From the NCBI GenBank assembly GCA_026989505.1, contig JALSJF010000271.1, forward strand, positions 1 to 36,585: a DNA stretch of 36,585 nucleotides. The letters are read 5' to 3'. The DNA is from Cyclobacteriaceae bacterium (GTDB taxonomy: Bacteria > Bacteroidota > Bacteroidia > Cytophagales > Cyclobacteriaceae). The first letter of the stretch is position 1, and each line of letters begins with the position of its first letter. The position numbers and the translations under genes are program-made. Positions 8,450-17,358 of the stretch are shown here, in pieces. Below the pieces are notes generated by a model that was not told the DNA's origin, made no database searches, and saw nothing but the letters and a program-made list of their open reading frames with translations.

Positions 8450-9100
8450 ATGAAAATGATAAAGGGCTTTATTTTTGATCTGGATGGCGTAATAGTAGAT
8501 ACTGCCAGGTACCACTACCTGGCCTGGAAGCGCCTTGCAGATGAACTGGCTATCCCCTTTACCGAGAAAGACAACGAGCGCCTGAAAGGGGTAAGCCGGG
8601 GACAATCGCTGGATATTATTTTGTCCCTGGGCCATAAAAAATTACCGGAACAGGAGAAACATGCCCTGGCCACCAAAAAGAACAATTGGTACGTAGAATA
8701 TATCATGCAGATGACCCCGGCCGAAATATTGCCGGGTGTTTTACCCTTTTTAACGGCAGCGAGGGAAATGAAGATTAAAACCGCCCTGGGCTCAGCCAGC
8801 AAAAATGCCGGCACTATCCTCAACAAGCTAAACTTAACCGGTTTTTTTGATGTAGTGGTTACCGGCAATGAAGTAAGCAAGGCCAAACCCGACCCCGAAG
8901 TGTTTTTACTGGGGGCAAAAGGCCTGGGCTTACCACCGGCTGCCTGCCTGGTATTTGAAGATGCCGGGGCCGGCATTGAGGCTGCCCGCAGAGGGGGAAT
9001 GAAGAGCATCGGCATTGGTTCGGCAGCGGTTTTAGGCAAGGCCAACCGGGTAGCAGGCGGGCTCCACGAACTAAGCGTTGAAGAAGTGCTGAAGATTTGA
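8450..9100 (+). CDS. pgmB: Beta-phosphoglucomutase
   Basis: A 216-residue HAD-superfamily enzyme that converts beta-glucose-1-phosphate to glucose-6-phosphate. Motif I is 'FDLDGVIVDT' with nucleophile Asp10 and acid/base Asp12. Motif II is 'LGSASKNA'. The Lys motif is 'KAKPDPEVF', followed by the Mg-binding 'FEDAGAGIEAA'. Length and motifs fit PgmB rather than a general phosphatase. An ATG two codons later (8456) is an alternative start. Adjacency to the GH65 phosphorylase, which makes its substrate, settles the assignment. Confidence 0.93.
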   Translation: MKMIKGFIFDLDGVIVDTARYHYLAWKRLADELAIPFTEKDNERLKGVSRGQSLDIILSLGHKKLPEQEKHALATKKNNWYVEYIMQMTPAEILPGVLPFLTAAREMKIKTALGSASKNAGTILNKLNLTGFFDVVVTGNEVSKAKPDPEVFLLGAKGLGLPPAACLVFEDAGAGIEAARRGGMKSIGIGSAAVLGKANRVAGGLHELSVEEVLKI

Positions 9101-9132
9101 AGAATGATTTTAACCACTAAAAATATTAACGG

Positions 9133-11457
9133 ATGAAGGATTACATTCTCAAAGATGAATGGAATATCATCGAAAATAAATTTATCCCCGGGTACAACCG
9201 GATATCGGAAAGCATATTCAGTATTGGCAACGGCCACATGGGCCAACGGGCTAATTTTGAGGAAACCTACAGTGGCGACAGCCTGCAAGGCTCCTACCTC
9301 GCGGGTGTTTATTACCCCGACAAAACCCGGGTCGGCTGGTGGAAAAACGGCTACCCGGAATATTTTGCCAAGGTAGTAAATTCAATCAACTGGATTGGCG
9401 TTAAGGTTACCCTTGACGGGCAGGAGCTCGACCTGGCCAACTGTGTTATCCATAATTTTGAGCGCAAGCTCGACATGTATAACGGCATCCTCAGCCGCAC
9501 AGTGGAGTTTACCAATGCAGCCGGCCGCAGGTATAAACTTGCTGCCACCCGGTTCCTGAGCATCAAAGAACCGGATGCCGCCCTCCTCCACTATAGCATC
9601 ACCCCGGTGGCCTCTGCCGCTACCATTGAACTGGAGCCCTACCTTGATGGCGATGTAACCAACGAAGATGCCAATTATGATGAGAAGTTCTGGTTTGCCG
9701 TACCCGGGGAAGATAATGACAACATGGTGTTGATGGAAACCTACAAAACAGGTTTCCGGGCCTGTGCCGCCATGAAGGCGTTTTTTACCCTCAATAACAA
9801 CCCCCTGAAGGAAAATAGTACCAGCCGTACCCGGCCGGGCTATACAGCCACCAGTATGGTTGCCGCAGTAGAGGCCGGGGAGGTGGTTAGCGTTACCAAA
9901 TATGTGGCTATAGCTATCTCGCTTTACCATGAAAAAGACAAATTGCCCGAAGTGGCCGGAGAAAAAGTTGCTGCCCTGGCCGCCAGGGGATTCCAGGCGT
10001 TAAAAGAAGAACACGAGCAGCAATGGCACCGGAAATGGCAGGAAAGTGACATTAAAATTACCGGTGACACCGCAGCCCAGCAGGCTATCCGGTATAATAT
10101 TTTCCAGCTCTACCAAACTTACACCGGGGATGACCCGCGGCTGAATATCGGCCCCAAAGGGTTTACCGGGGAAAAGTACGGGGGCGTTACTTACTGGGAT
10201 ACCGAAGCCTACTGCCTGCCCTTTTACCTGCGCACAGCCGGTAAACACGTGGCCCGCAACCTGTTGAAATACCGCTACCACCACCTGCCCAAAGCCATTG
10301 AGAATGCCGCCCGGCTGGGCTTCGGCAAGGGCGCTGCCCTCTATCCCATGGTGACCATCAATGGCGAAGAGTGCCATAATGAGTGGGAAATTACTTTCGA
10401 GGAAATCCACCGTAACGGGGCCATTGCCTATGCCATCTACAATTATGTAAACTACACGGGCGATGAAAGCGTAATTACCGATTTTGCCCTGGAAGTGCTG
10501 ATTGCCATTTCGCGTTTCTGGGCTCAACGGGTGAGTTGGTCGGCAGCAAAAAAAGCCTACGTTATCCTGGGCGTAACCGGCCCCAATGAATACGAAAATA
10601 ATGTCAACAATAACTGGTACACCAACACCATAGCCAAATGGACCTTAGAATACACCCTGGAACAAATTGCCCGCCTGAAAAATGATGACCCGCAAGGGTT
10701 AGCCAAAACCCTGGCCAAAACAGGCTTTGCCGAAGACACCGAAACCCGGCAATGGGCAGAGATCATCAAGGCCATTTACCTCCCCTTCGACCCCGGCAGA
10801 GAAGTGTTTCTGCAACAAGATGGCTTCCTTGACAAGGAACTGGTACCAGTCAGCCAATTGCCGGCCAGCGAGCGGCCCATTCACGCCAACTGGTCCTGGG
10901 ACCGCATCCTGCGCTCCTGCTATATTAAGCAAGCCGATGTCTTGCAAGGCCTATACATGTTTGAAAACCGCTTTGACAAAGAAACCATTGCCCGCAACTT
11001 TAATTTTTATGAGCCCCTTACAGTACACGAATCATCCCTGTCGGCCAGCATCCACTGCATTCTGGCCAATTATATCGGCCATCATGAAAAGGCCTATGAG
11101 ATGTACTTACGTACCGCCCGCCTCGACCTGGATGATTATAATGACGATACCTGTGACGGCCTGCACATCACCAGTATGGGCGGCACCTGGATGGCCATTG
11201 TTGAAGGTTTTGCCGGCCTGCGGGTAGAAGACGGCCACCTGAAGCTAAACCCTAACCTGCCAGCCGGTTGGCAAAGCTTCTCCTTCCGTATCATCTTCCG
11301 CGAAGCCTTGCTGAAAATTACCATAACCCATGAAGAAACCGTGATTGACAACACCTCCGCGCAGCAAATAGCGGTAAAAATCGGCCCGGAGTTGCTCACC
11401 GCTCTTCCCAACGCCAGGGTTAAACACAGGCACAACCAGGCCAAAACCATAGCCTGA
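9133..11457 (+). CDS. GH65 maltose phosphorylase
   Basis: A 774-residue cytoplasmic enzyme with no signal peptide. The family cleaves maltose with phosphate, giving glucose and beta-glucose-1-phosphate. GH65 landmarks are visible: N-terminal 'SIGNGHMGQRANFEE', the (alpha/alpha)6 barrel beginning near residue 330 ('YNIFQLYQTY'), the general acid Glu486 in 'GVTGPNEYENN', and 'KQADVLQGLYMF' near the phosphate site. Kojibiose or trehalose phosphorylase cannot be excluded from sequence alone, but the amylase context favours maltose. It is the last gene of the operon. Confidence 0.9.
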   Translation: MKDYILKDEWNIIENKFIPGYNRISESIFSIGNGHMGQRANFEETYSGDSLQGSYLAGVYYPDKTRVGWWKNGYPEYFAKVVNSINWIGVKVTLDGQELDLANCVIHNFERKLDMYNGILSRTVEFTNAAGRRYKLAATRFLSIKEPDAALLHYSITPVASAATIELEPYLDGDVTNEDANYDEKFWFAVPGEDNDNMVLMETYKTGFRACAAMKAFFTLNNNPLKENSTSRTRPGYTATSMVAAVEAGEVVSVTKYVAIAISLYHEKDKLPEVAGEKVAALAARGFQALKEEHEQQWHRKWQESDIKITGDTAAQQAIRYNIFQLYQTYTGDDPRLNIGPKGFTGEKYGGVTYWDTEAYCLPFYLRTAGKHVARNLLKYRYHHLPKAIENAARLGFGKGAALYPMVTINGEECHNEWEITFEEIHRNGAIAYAIYNYVNYTGDESVITDFALEVLIAISRFWAQRVSWSAAKKAYVILGVTGPNEYENNVNNNWYTNTIAKWTLEYTLEQIARLKNDDPQGLAKTLAKTGFAEDTETRQWAEIIKAIYLPFDPGREVFLQQDGFLDKELVPVSQLPASERPIHANWSWDRILRSCYIKQADVLQGLYMFENRFDKETIARNFNFYEPLTVHESSLSASIHCILANYIGHHEKAYEMYLRTARLDLDDYNDDTCDGLHITSMGGTWMAIVEGFAGLRVEDGHLKLNPNLPAGWQSFSFRIIFREALLKITITHEETVIDNTSAQQIAVKIGPELLTALPNARVKHRHNQAKTIA

Positions 11458-11534
11458 CGGGCCATTTATCAGGTTAAATAAGACAAATTGATTATTCTGG
11501 GATCAATTCATATAATCGTATATGGCTTTAAGCC

Positions 11535-11542
11535 TATTTTTG
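11535..11542 (+). promoter_or_regulatory. -7 promoter box of unknown lipoprotein gene
   Basis: TATTTTTG matches TAnnTTTG. It lies 34 bases before the ATG at 11577, leaving a leader of roughly 28 bases. This supports the ATG over a TTG at 11550, which would lie at or very near the transcript start. No well-spaced -33 TTG was seen. Confidence 0.5.
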
Positions 11543-11576
11543 ATTAAACTTGGAAAAAATTAAAAATCAGATCAAA

Positions 11577-12470
11577 ATGCTTAACCGTAGAATTAACTTA
11601 TTACAAATCGTAGCGCTTTTTGCCGCAGCGGTGATGATATCATGTGGTGGCGAGAAAAAGCAAACCCAGGATGAATCAGCAGAATTTGATGCCGCTAAAG
11701 AAAGCTTGAAAAAAAATATTGAAGGGGTAATGTATAACATTCCTTCCCCTGCCGAACTTCCTTACCTGCTGCAGGCCACAGGAGCTGATTATAACCCCTC
11801 CTTTGTCAACAATAAAGACGCTGCCGACAAATACATGTCAACCTTTGACAAAGCGGCCATGAACCTGGGCATCTATGCAGCCGATATCGGTTACCTGAGT
11901 TCGTATGAACAAACCCAGGAAGCCCTGGATTACCTGCAAATTGCCAAACAACTGGCCGACCACCTTGGTGTTGTTGACGCTGTGGATGAGATGGTTATGA
12001 AACGCTTTGAAGATAACATTGATAACCGCGATTCCCTGAGTACCATCATCAATGGCGCCATCGAAAATGTAGATAAATATTTAAAAACCGAAGCCCGTAA
12101 CCGGGTAGCAGCCCTGGTTACCACCGGTAGTTTTATCGAAGGCCTGTACCTGTCAACCGAACTGGTAAGGACTTACCCCAGGGATTTACTCCCTGAAGAT
12201 GCCCGTAACCTGATTTTAACCCCGGTAATCCAGATCATCCTCGACCAGGAGAAGTCTGTTGGCGAACTTATTAAATTGATTGAATCAATCCCGGAAGATG
12301 ATTTAACCAAACGCATTAAAACAGATTTGATGCGACTACAGCGCAACTATGCCGACCTGAACATGGAGGAGCAAATAAAAGATAACCGGGCTGACCTGAT
12401 GCTGACCGACAAGACCTTAGAAGACATTACGGTTACCGTTAACAAAATGCGGAGTGATATCATCAAATAA
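11577..12470 (+). CDS. Unknown helical lipoprotein
   Basis: A 297-residue protein that I do not recognise. The ATG at 11577 gives a clean lipoprotein signal, MLNRRINLLQIVALFAAAVM ending in ISC, with lipidation at Cys23. The mature part is acidic, almost wholly predicted helical, and lacks enzyme motifs. The segments 'GADYNPSFVNNKDAADKYMS' and 'MNLGIYAADIGYLSSYEQT' look like conserved family blocks. It has its own promoter box and a strong terminator, so it is probably a single-gene unit. A periplasmic or outer-membrane structural role is possible, but no function is claimed. Confidence 0.8.
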   Translation: MLNRRINLLQIVALFAAAVMISCGGEKKQTQDESAEFDAAKESLKKNIEGVMYNIPSPAELPYLLQATGADYNPSFVNNKDAADKYMSTFDKAAMNLGIYAADIGYLSSYEQTQEALDYLQIAKQLADHLGVVDAVDEMVMKRFEDNIDNRDSLSTIINGAIENVDKYLKTEARNRVAALVTTGSFIEGLYLSTELVRTYPRDLLPEDARNLILTPVIQIILDQEKSVGELIKLIESIPEDDLTKRIKTDLMRLQRNYADLNMEEQIKDNRADLMLTDKTLEDITVTVNKMRSDIIK

Positions 12471-12487
12471 TTGCTAAAAATTCCGGT

Positions 12488-12518
12488 AAAAGGCTGTTTG
12501 TTCAAACAGCCTTTTTTT
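12488..12518 (+). terminator. Rho-independent terminator
   Basis: The inverted repeat AAAAGGCTGTTT / AAACAGCCTTTT has a four-base loop (GTTC) and runs into a stretch of seven T. It lies 18 bases after the lipoprotein stop and before the ABC fusion gene, separating the two units. Confidence 0.85.
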
Positions 12519-12547
12519 ATTTTCGGCTACAATTAAACTAAGTTGAC

Positions 12548-15500
12548 ATGAGCAAAGCGTTACTCGAAGCCCTGATCAGGTTGCTGGCCATTCTGGCCAA
12601 AGAAGATGGCGTTACCAAGGAAGAGCGTGAAAAAGTAAGACTGGTACTCAAAAACAGGCTTAACGATGAACAGGTGAAAGAATACATAAAACTGTTCGAC
12701 AAAGAAGTAGCCCACTTGCTCAACGCTACCGACAGGGCTTCTGATGAAGATTTGATTACTTCCCTGAGCCGGTCATTAAATCAAGAGCTTACCCGTCATC
12801 AAAAAATAGCCGCCCTTATCCAGCTTTCAGCCATAACCATGGCCGATGGCGTAATTACCAAAAGAGAAGCCGAACTTATTGAACTTATCCGGGAAAATTT
12901 TCATGTTGACAGTGAAGAACAGGAAGCCATAAACTTATTCGTACAAGGGCGCTCTCCCGGACAACTGAACAGCGCTAATATCCTCATTATTGATGAAAAT
13001 GATTATGCAGGCACCGACAGCCGGTTCCACCATATCCACCGGCAACCGATAAACGGGTATATCGGCATAATCCACCTTCCCAAGTCAAACTCATATTTTA
13101 TCAAGAATATGGGACGCAACCTGGTGTTTGTTAATGGTGTTGCCCTGCCCGAAAACCATATCAAACCTTTTCCGCCCGGCAGTTCCATCAGGGGGAAATT
13201 TGCCACCATTTACTATACCGATATTGTCACCAGGTTCCAGGAAGCACAAAACCTGCCCAGGCTATCGCTGGAGGTTAACCATATCAGTTATACCTTTAAA
13301 AACGGCCATGTGGGCCTCAGGGATATTCATTTTGCCGAGAATTCAGGGAAACTACTCGGCATCATGGGCGCCAGCGGGGCGGGCAAGTCCACCCTGTTGA
13401 ATGTTTTGAATGGCACCGACAAACCTACTTCCGGCCAGGTGCTGCTGAACGGGGTAGATATCCACGAGAACCCTGCATTTATTGAAGGGGTAATTGGCTT
13501 TGTACCCCAGGACGACCTGCTTTTTGACCAGCTAACGGTATATCAAAACCTGTTTTATGCGGCTAAGTTGTGCTTCAGCAACTATACCAACGAGGCGATC
13601 GACCAACTGGTAAATAAAACCCTTACCAACCTGGGGCTCCTGGAAATCAAAAACCTGCAAGTAGGCTCACCCTTAGATAAAGTTATCAGCGGTGGCCAGC
13701 GTAAACGGGTAAACATTGCCCTGGAACTCCTGCGCGAGCCCAGCATCCTCTTTGTTGATGAACCTACCTCCGGGTTGTCCTCACGCGATTCGGAGAATAT
13801 TATGGACCTGCTGAAGGATTTGTCACTCAACGGGAAAATTGTCTTTGTCGTTATCCACCAGCCTTCTTCGGTGATCTTTAAGATGTTCGACCGCCTGCTG
13901 GTGCTGGATACCGGTGGTTACCAGATATTTTATGGCGATCCGGTGGAATCCATTATCTATTTCCGCGAAGTGGCCAAGTTACTTGATAGCGACCAGGGGG
14001 AATGCGGGCAATGTGGCAATGTAAACCCCGAACAGGTGTTTGATATTATTGAAACCAAAGTGGTGGATGAATACGGCAATTTAACCAACACCCGTAAGGT
14101 TACCCCCGCAGAATGGAACCGGTTTTATGAAACCAACCTCAAACAACTGCCCATCAGCACTTCAGATGAAAAACCACAATCTTCGTTAAGGTTGCCCACC
14201 CCCTGGAAACAAACCAAGATATTTGTCCTGCGCGATGCCCTGGCCAAGCTGACCAATAAACAATATATTTTGATCAACCTGCTGGAAGCCCCGGTACTGG
14301 CCATGATCCTGGCGTTCTTCGTTAAGTACTCGCCCACGGCCGAATATGTTTTCCAGAAAAACCAGAACATCCCCTCCTACCTGTTCATGAGCATTATCGT
14401 GGCCTTATTTATGGGCCTGACCGTAAGTGCCGAAGAGATTATCAAAGACCGTAAAATACGCCAACGCGAGGCTTTTCTCAACCTCAGCAATAGCAGTTAT
14501 ATCACCTCCAAACTAATTACCCAGTTTGCCATCTCGGCCATCCAGACCTTCCTGTTTGTTTTGGTTGGTAACAGTATCCTGGGTATCCATGGCATGTTCT
14601 TCACCCTCTGGGGCATCATGTTCACCACCGCTGCTTTTGCCAATATCCTGGGACTGAATATTTCGGCAGCCATGAATTCTGTAGTTACAGTATATATCAT
14701 CATCCCTTTCCTTATCATCCCGCAACTATTGCTCAGCGGGGTGGTAGTTAAGTTTGACCAGTTAAACAAGCTTATCCGTAATGAGGTAAACGTACCTGTC
14801 ATCGGAGATATGATGGTCTCGCGCTGGGCCCTTGAAGCGGCCCTGGTGGCACAGTTTGTTGACAATGAATTTGAGCAGCGGTTTTACAAGGTGGATGAAC
14901 AAATTGCCGGCAACCGTTACCTTACCGTGTACTTACTGCCTACCCTCGAAACAATGTTGAAGGAAGGGTTTTCCCTGGCCCAAAAGGATAAAAACGATGC
15001 CCGGGCTGCAGAGAAACTGGAAATTGTTTATAATGAGGTGCGTGAGTTACTGGCGAAAGTAGGGCAAGACCAACTGCCCGTGGCCGACCAACTAACCCCT
15101 GGCCAAATCACCCCCGAAGTGGTAAAGCAAACCAGCGGGTTTTTAAAAGTTTATAAAACCTTCATCCAGAAAAAGCAGGAAGCTGCCATTGGCCAAAAGG
15201 ACAAAATAATTGGTGCGATGGTAGCCAAGGGTGAATACGAGCCGCTGAAAAACAGGTATTATAATGATGTGGTAGCCCAAACAGTAACCAATAGTTTATC
15301 CACCAACCGCATTGTGGCCAAAGATGGCCGGTTGCACCGTCTCTCCGACCCGGTATTTTATACCAACCACCAGCCCCGTCACCTGCTGGATTACCGCACC
15401 CCACTATATGTGCCCAGCAAACATTTTGCCGGGATGACCATCAGCACTACCTATTTCAACATGGTGGTTATTTGGTTTTTAACCCTGTTGCTGATTATTG

Positions 15501-15556
15501 CCCTGTACAACGACTGGCTGAAAAAACTTTTCAGGCTCTTTGAGAAGAAGCCCTAA
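12548..15556 (+). CDS. TerB-like / FHA-like / ABCG-type ABC transporter fusion protein
   Basis: A 1002-residue half-transporter of unusual build. Residues about 1-140 form a helical TerB-like domain ('LAILAKEDGVTKEEREKVR', later 'ITMADGVITKREAELIELI'). Residues about 145-235 look like a degenerate FHA fold ('FVNGVALPENHIKPFPPGSS'). The ABC ATPase follows, with Walker A at 274-282 (GASGAGKST), signature SGGQRKR, Walker B 'ILFVDEPTSGLSSRDS' and the H-loop His in 'VIHQPSS'. An ABC2-type membrane domain has five helices up to about residue 735. A soluble, partly charged insert of about 230 residues comes next, then a last helix near 970-990. Substrate unknown. The ATPase-before-membrane order is that of the ABCG/White family. 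It ends in a four-base tail-to-tail overlap with the MOSC gene. Confidence 0.85.
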   Translation: MSKALLEALIRLLAILAKEDGVTKEEREKVRLVLKNRLNDEQVKEYIKLFDKEVAHLLNATDRASDEDLITSLSRSLNQELTRHQKIAALIQLSAITMADGVITKREAELIELIRENFHVDSEEQEAINLFVQGRSPGQLNSANILIIDENDYAGTDSRFHHIHRQPINGYIGIIHLPKSNSYFIKNMGRNLVFVNGVALPENHIKPFPPGSSIRGKFATIYYTDIVTRFQEAQNLPRLSLEVNHISYTFKNGHVGLRDIHFAENSGKLLGIMGASGAGKSTLLNVLNGTDKPTSGQVLLNGVDIHENPAFIEGVIGFVPQDDLLFDQLTVYQNLFYAAKLCFSNYTNEAIDQLVNKTLTNLGLLEIKNLQVGSPLDKVISGGQRKRVNIALELLREPSILFVDEPTSGLSSRDSENIMDLLKDLSLNGKIVFVVIHQPSSVIFKMFDRLLVLDTGGYQIFYGDPVESIIYFREVAKLLDSDQGECGQCGNVNPEQVFDIIETKVVDEYGNLTNTRKVTPAEWNRFYETNLKQLPISTSDEKPQSSLRLPTPWKQTKIFVLRDALAKLTNKQYILINLLEAPVLAMILAFFVKYSPTAEYVFQKNQNIPSYLFMSIIVALFMGLTVSAEEIIKDRKIRQREAFLNLSNSSYITSKLITQFAISAIQTFLFVLVGNSILGIHGMFFTLWGIMFTTAAFANILGLNISAAMNSVVTVYIIIPFLIIPQLLLSGVVVKFDQLNKLIRNEVNVPVIGDMMVSRWALEAALVAQFVDNEFEQRFYKVDEQIAGNRYLTVYLLPTLETMLKEGFSLAQKDKNDARAAEKLEIVYNEVRELLAKVGQDQLPVADQLTPGQITPEVVKQTSGFLKVYKTFIQKKQEAAIGQKDKIIGAMVAKGEYEPLKNRYYNDVVAQTVTNSLSTNRIVAKDGRLHRLSDPVFYTNHQPRHLLDYRTPLYVPSKHFAGMTISTTYFNMVVIWFLTLLLIIALYNDWLKKLFRLFEKKP

Positions 15557-16332
15557 GCAAGGATGGTAACCGGATCGTTCTCGTGGATAATACCGGTATT
15601 TTCGGGGATAAGGTTAACCCCAAAATAAACTTTCTTACCCTCCCTTCGGTAAGTACCCAGGGTGCGGAGCGGTTCCTTGCCGGTTGTACCGGTTTGCTGG
15701 TCAATAGTAACCACATGGCAACGGGCACAGCGTTTGGCCACCCTGAAACGGATGGCACCGATTTGCAGCCGCTGCCAGTTGTCTTCGGCATAAGGCGCCA
15801 GGCCGCCCACCACTATATTGGAACGGAAACGCCCCATGTTTACCGGAGCCTCCAGACGGCTGTTCAAATCATCAAGGGAAGATTGACACGTTAATAGCAC
15901 CGGGTAGCCATCGGCAAAACTTACCGGGTCGGCCGGAGATGATTTAAGCGGCCGGTAATCTTCTTCGGCCATATAAACCAAGGTTACCTCCTGCCCCAGC
16001 ACATCGCTCAGCCATGGGTTAATGCTATTTACCGCGGCATGGGCTTTAAACACCTGGCCCCAGACCTCAACTTCTACGGTAGCCGTAAAGGCGGCCTGGT
16101 CCACCATCATTTCGTTGCCCGAGGCCAGGTGCCTGATCAGCAAATGATCTTCTAAAACCGGCTGCAGGCCCGTTAACGCAGTCAACTGCCGCTGACTGAT
16201 AAATTTCCCCGCCCCGTCAACCAGCATCCAGCGCCTGTCCATGCCCAGGCCACGTTTGTTTACCGCAGCACAACATAAGCGGTTGCCCCGTAGCCCTTTA
16301 ACCGGATATTCATATAACCCTGTAACCCGCAT
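15553..16332 (-). CDS. MOSC-domain protein (YcbX/mARC-like)
   Basis: A 259-residue protein of the YcbX/mARC type: an N-terminal beta-barrel domain ('LYEYPVKGLRG', 'GLGMDRRWMLVD') and a C-terminal MOSC domain ('MGRFRSNIVVGG'). Cys202 and Cys205 in 'KRCARCHVVTID' sit where family members bind the molybdenum cofactor. Relatives reduce N-hydroxylated compounds or act as sulfur carriers, and the substrate here is unknown. ATG 16332 was chosen because the frame's upstream start would be TTG, and family members begin close to the 'YPVKG' motif. The stop overlaps the converging ABC gene by four bases. It follows the SDR gene by 30 bases and is probably co-transcribed with it. Confidence 0.85.
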   Translation of the reverse strand: MRVTGLYEYPVKGLRGNRLCCAAVNKRGLGMDRRWMLVDGAGKFISQRQLTALTGLQPVLEDHLLIRHLASGNEMMVDQAAFTATVEVEVWGQVFKAHAAVNSINPWLSDVLGQEVTLVYMAEEDYRPLKSSPADPVSFADGYPVLLTCQSSLDDLNSRLEAPVNMGRFRSNIVVGGLAPYAEDNWQRLQIGAIRFRVAKRCARCHVVTIDQQTGTTGKEPLRTLGTYRREGKKVYFGVNLIPENTGIIHENDPVTILA

Positions 16333-16362
16333 TAACCCATTACTGTTAACCAATACCAGCCC

Positions 16363-17229
16363 CTACTTCTTCTTGCGCATCAGGGCAAACATATCCCACA
16401 TTTTCGGGCTTACAGCTTCCATCATGTTAAACTCCCCGGCACCTTTCAGCCATTCCCCGCCATCAATGGTAATCACCTCACCGTTAACAAAGGCCGAATA
16501 GTCCGACATCAGGTAGGCCGCCAGGTTGGCCAGCTCCTGGTGCTCGCCCACCCGGCCTACGGGGATACGCTGTACCGGATCAAGCTTTTTGGCCAGCTTG
16601 CCCGGCAGCAGGCGGCTCCAGGCCCCTTTGGTAGGAAACGGCCCCGGGGCAATGGCATTGGTACGGATTTGATATTTGGCCCACTCTACCGCCAGTGACC
16701 GCGTTAAGGCCAGCACCCCGGCCTTGGCGGTGGCCGAAGGCACCACATAGCCCGAGCCGGTAAAAGCATAGGTGGTGGTAATATTTAAAAAAGTGCCCGC
16801 TTGCTTTTCCTTGATCCAATGTTTGCCCATGGCCAGAGAAAAATTAGTGGTGCCTTTAAGAACGATGTCGATGACCGTAGAAAAGGCATTGGCCGACAGG
16901 CGTTCGGTGGGGCTGACAAAATTTCCTGCAGCATTATTTAACAGGCCGTTGACACGGCCAAATTCCGCTACCGCTGCCGCTATCACCTGTTCAATAGCCG
17001 CATAGTCGCGTACATCGCAGGCAATGGGCAGCACCCTACCCCCGGTTTGCTGCCGCATTTCACCGGCCGCTTTCTCCAGCACCTCGATTTTACGGCTGGT
17101 AATCACCAGGTTGGCCCCCAGTTGCAGAAAATACGTGCCCATAGCCTTACCCAGGCCGGTACCTCCTCCGGTAACAATAATTGTTTGGCCCGCCAGGGCA
17201 CCTTCCTTTAACATTCCTTCGTTGAACAT
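16363..17229 (-). CDS. SDR oxidoreductase, 2,4-dienoyl-CoA reductase type
   Basis: A 288-residue short-chain dehydrogenase. The NADP(H) loop TGGGTGLG lies at 20-27 and NNAAG at 98-102. The usual YxxxK is absent. Instead Tyr154 in 'TTTYAFTGSG', Ser165 and Lys169 in 'PSATAKAG' match the arrangement of mammalian DECR1, where catalytic Tyr and Lys are 15 residues apart, as here. 'PGPFPTKGAWSRL' is also characteristic of that family. The expected role is NADPH-dependent reduction of 2,4-dienoyl-CoA in oxidation of unsaturated fatty acids. This fits the acyl-CoA ligase elsewhere in the window. The 13-residue N-terminal lead is short, and an alternative start is ATG 17214. Confidence 0.88.
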   Translation of the reverse strand: MFNEGMLKEGALAGQTIIVTGGGTGLGKAMGTYFLQLGANLVITSRKIEVLEKAAGEMRQQTGGRVLPIACDVRDYAAIEQVIAAAVAEFGRVNGLLNNAAGNFVSPTERLSANAFSTVIDIVLKGTTNFSLAMGKHWIKEKQAGTFLNITTTYAFTGSGYVVPSATAKAGVLALTRSLAVEWAKYQIRTNAIAPGPFPTKGAWSRLLPGKLAKKLDPVQRIPVGRVGEHQELANLAAYLMSDYSAFVNGEVITIDGGEWLKGAGEFNMMEAVSPKMWDMFALMRKKK

Positions 17230-17270
17230 AATCGTATTATTTGCCTAATATTAGTCAGGAATAAAGCATC

Positions 17271-17296
17271 TGCCAACAATTTGGCAATAATATTGC
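17271..17296. promoter_or_regulatory. Cluster of overlapping palindromes between SDR and OmpA genes
   Basis: TGCCAA-CAAT-TTGGCA (17271-17286) is a perfect inverted repeat. It overlaps a second one, GCAATA-A-TATTGC (17284-17296), and ATTGC-T-GCAAT follows. Another TTGGCAA lies at 17315. All fall in the 100-base gap between the divergent SDR and OmpA genes. An operator for a dimeric regulator is the likely reading. Confidence 0.5.
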
Positions 17297-17305
17297 TGCA
17301 ATAAT

Positions 17306-17334
17306 TTTGTTGCATTGGCAACACCGTATATTTG
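17306..17334 (+). promoter_or_regulatory. Promoter of OmpA-domain lipoprotein gene
   Basis: The -33 element TTTG (17306-17309) and the -7 element TATATTTG (17327-17334) are 17 bases apart, within the range described for Bacteroidetes sigma factor promoters. Transcription would start about 17340, upstream of ATG 17359 and downstream of an in-frame TTG at 17332. This decides the start codon. Confidence 0.65.
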
Positions 17335-17358
17335 CCGGTAAAAATAACCCTGAAAACC

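Noticed and set aside
8515-9288. Minus-strand open frame over pgmB and the start of the GH65 gene
   Set aside because: It spans two well-supported genes and their spacer on the other strand, and its composition is low-complexity.
11486-11508. Inverted repeat AATTGAT-N9-ATCAATT after the GH65 gene, considered as a terminator
   Set aside because: The stem is AT-rich, only 7 bp, and not followed by a T-run. It lies upstream of the next gene's promoter box and could be chance.
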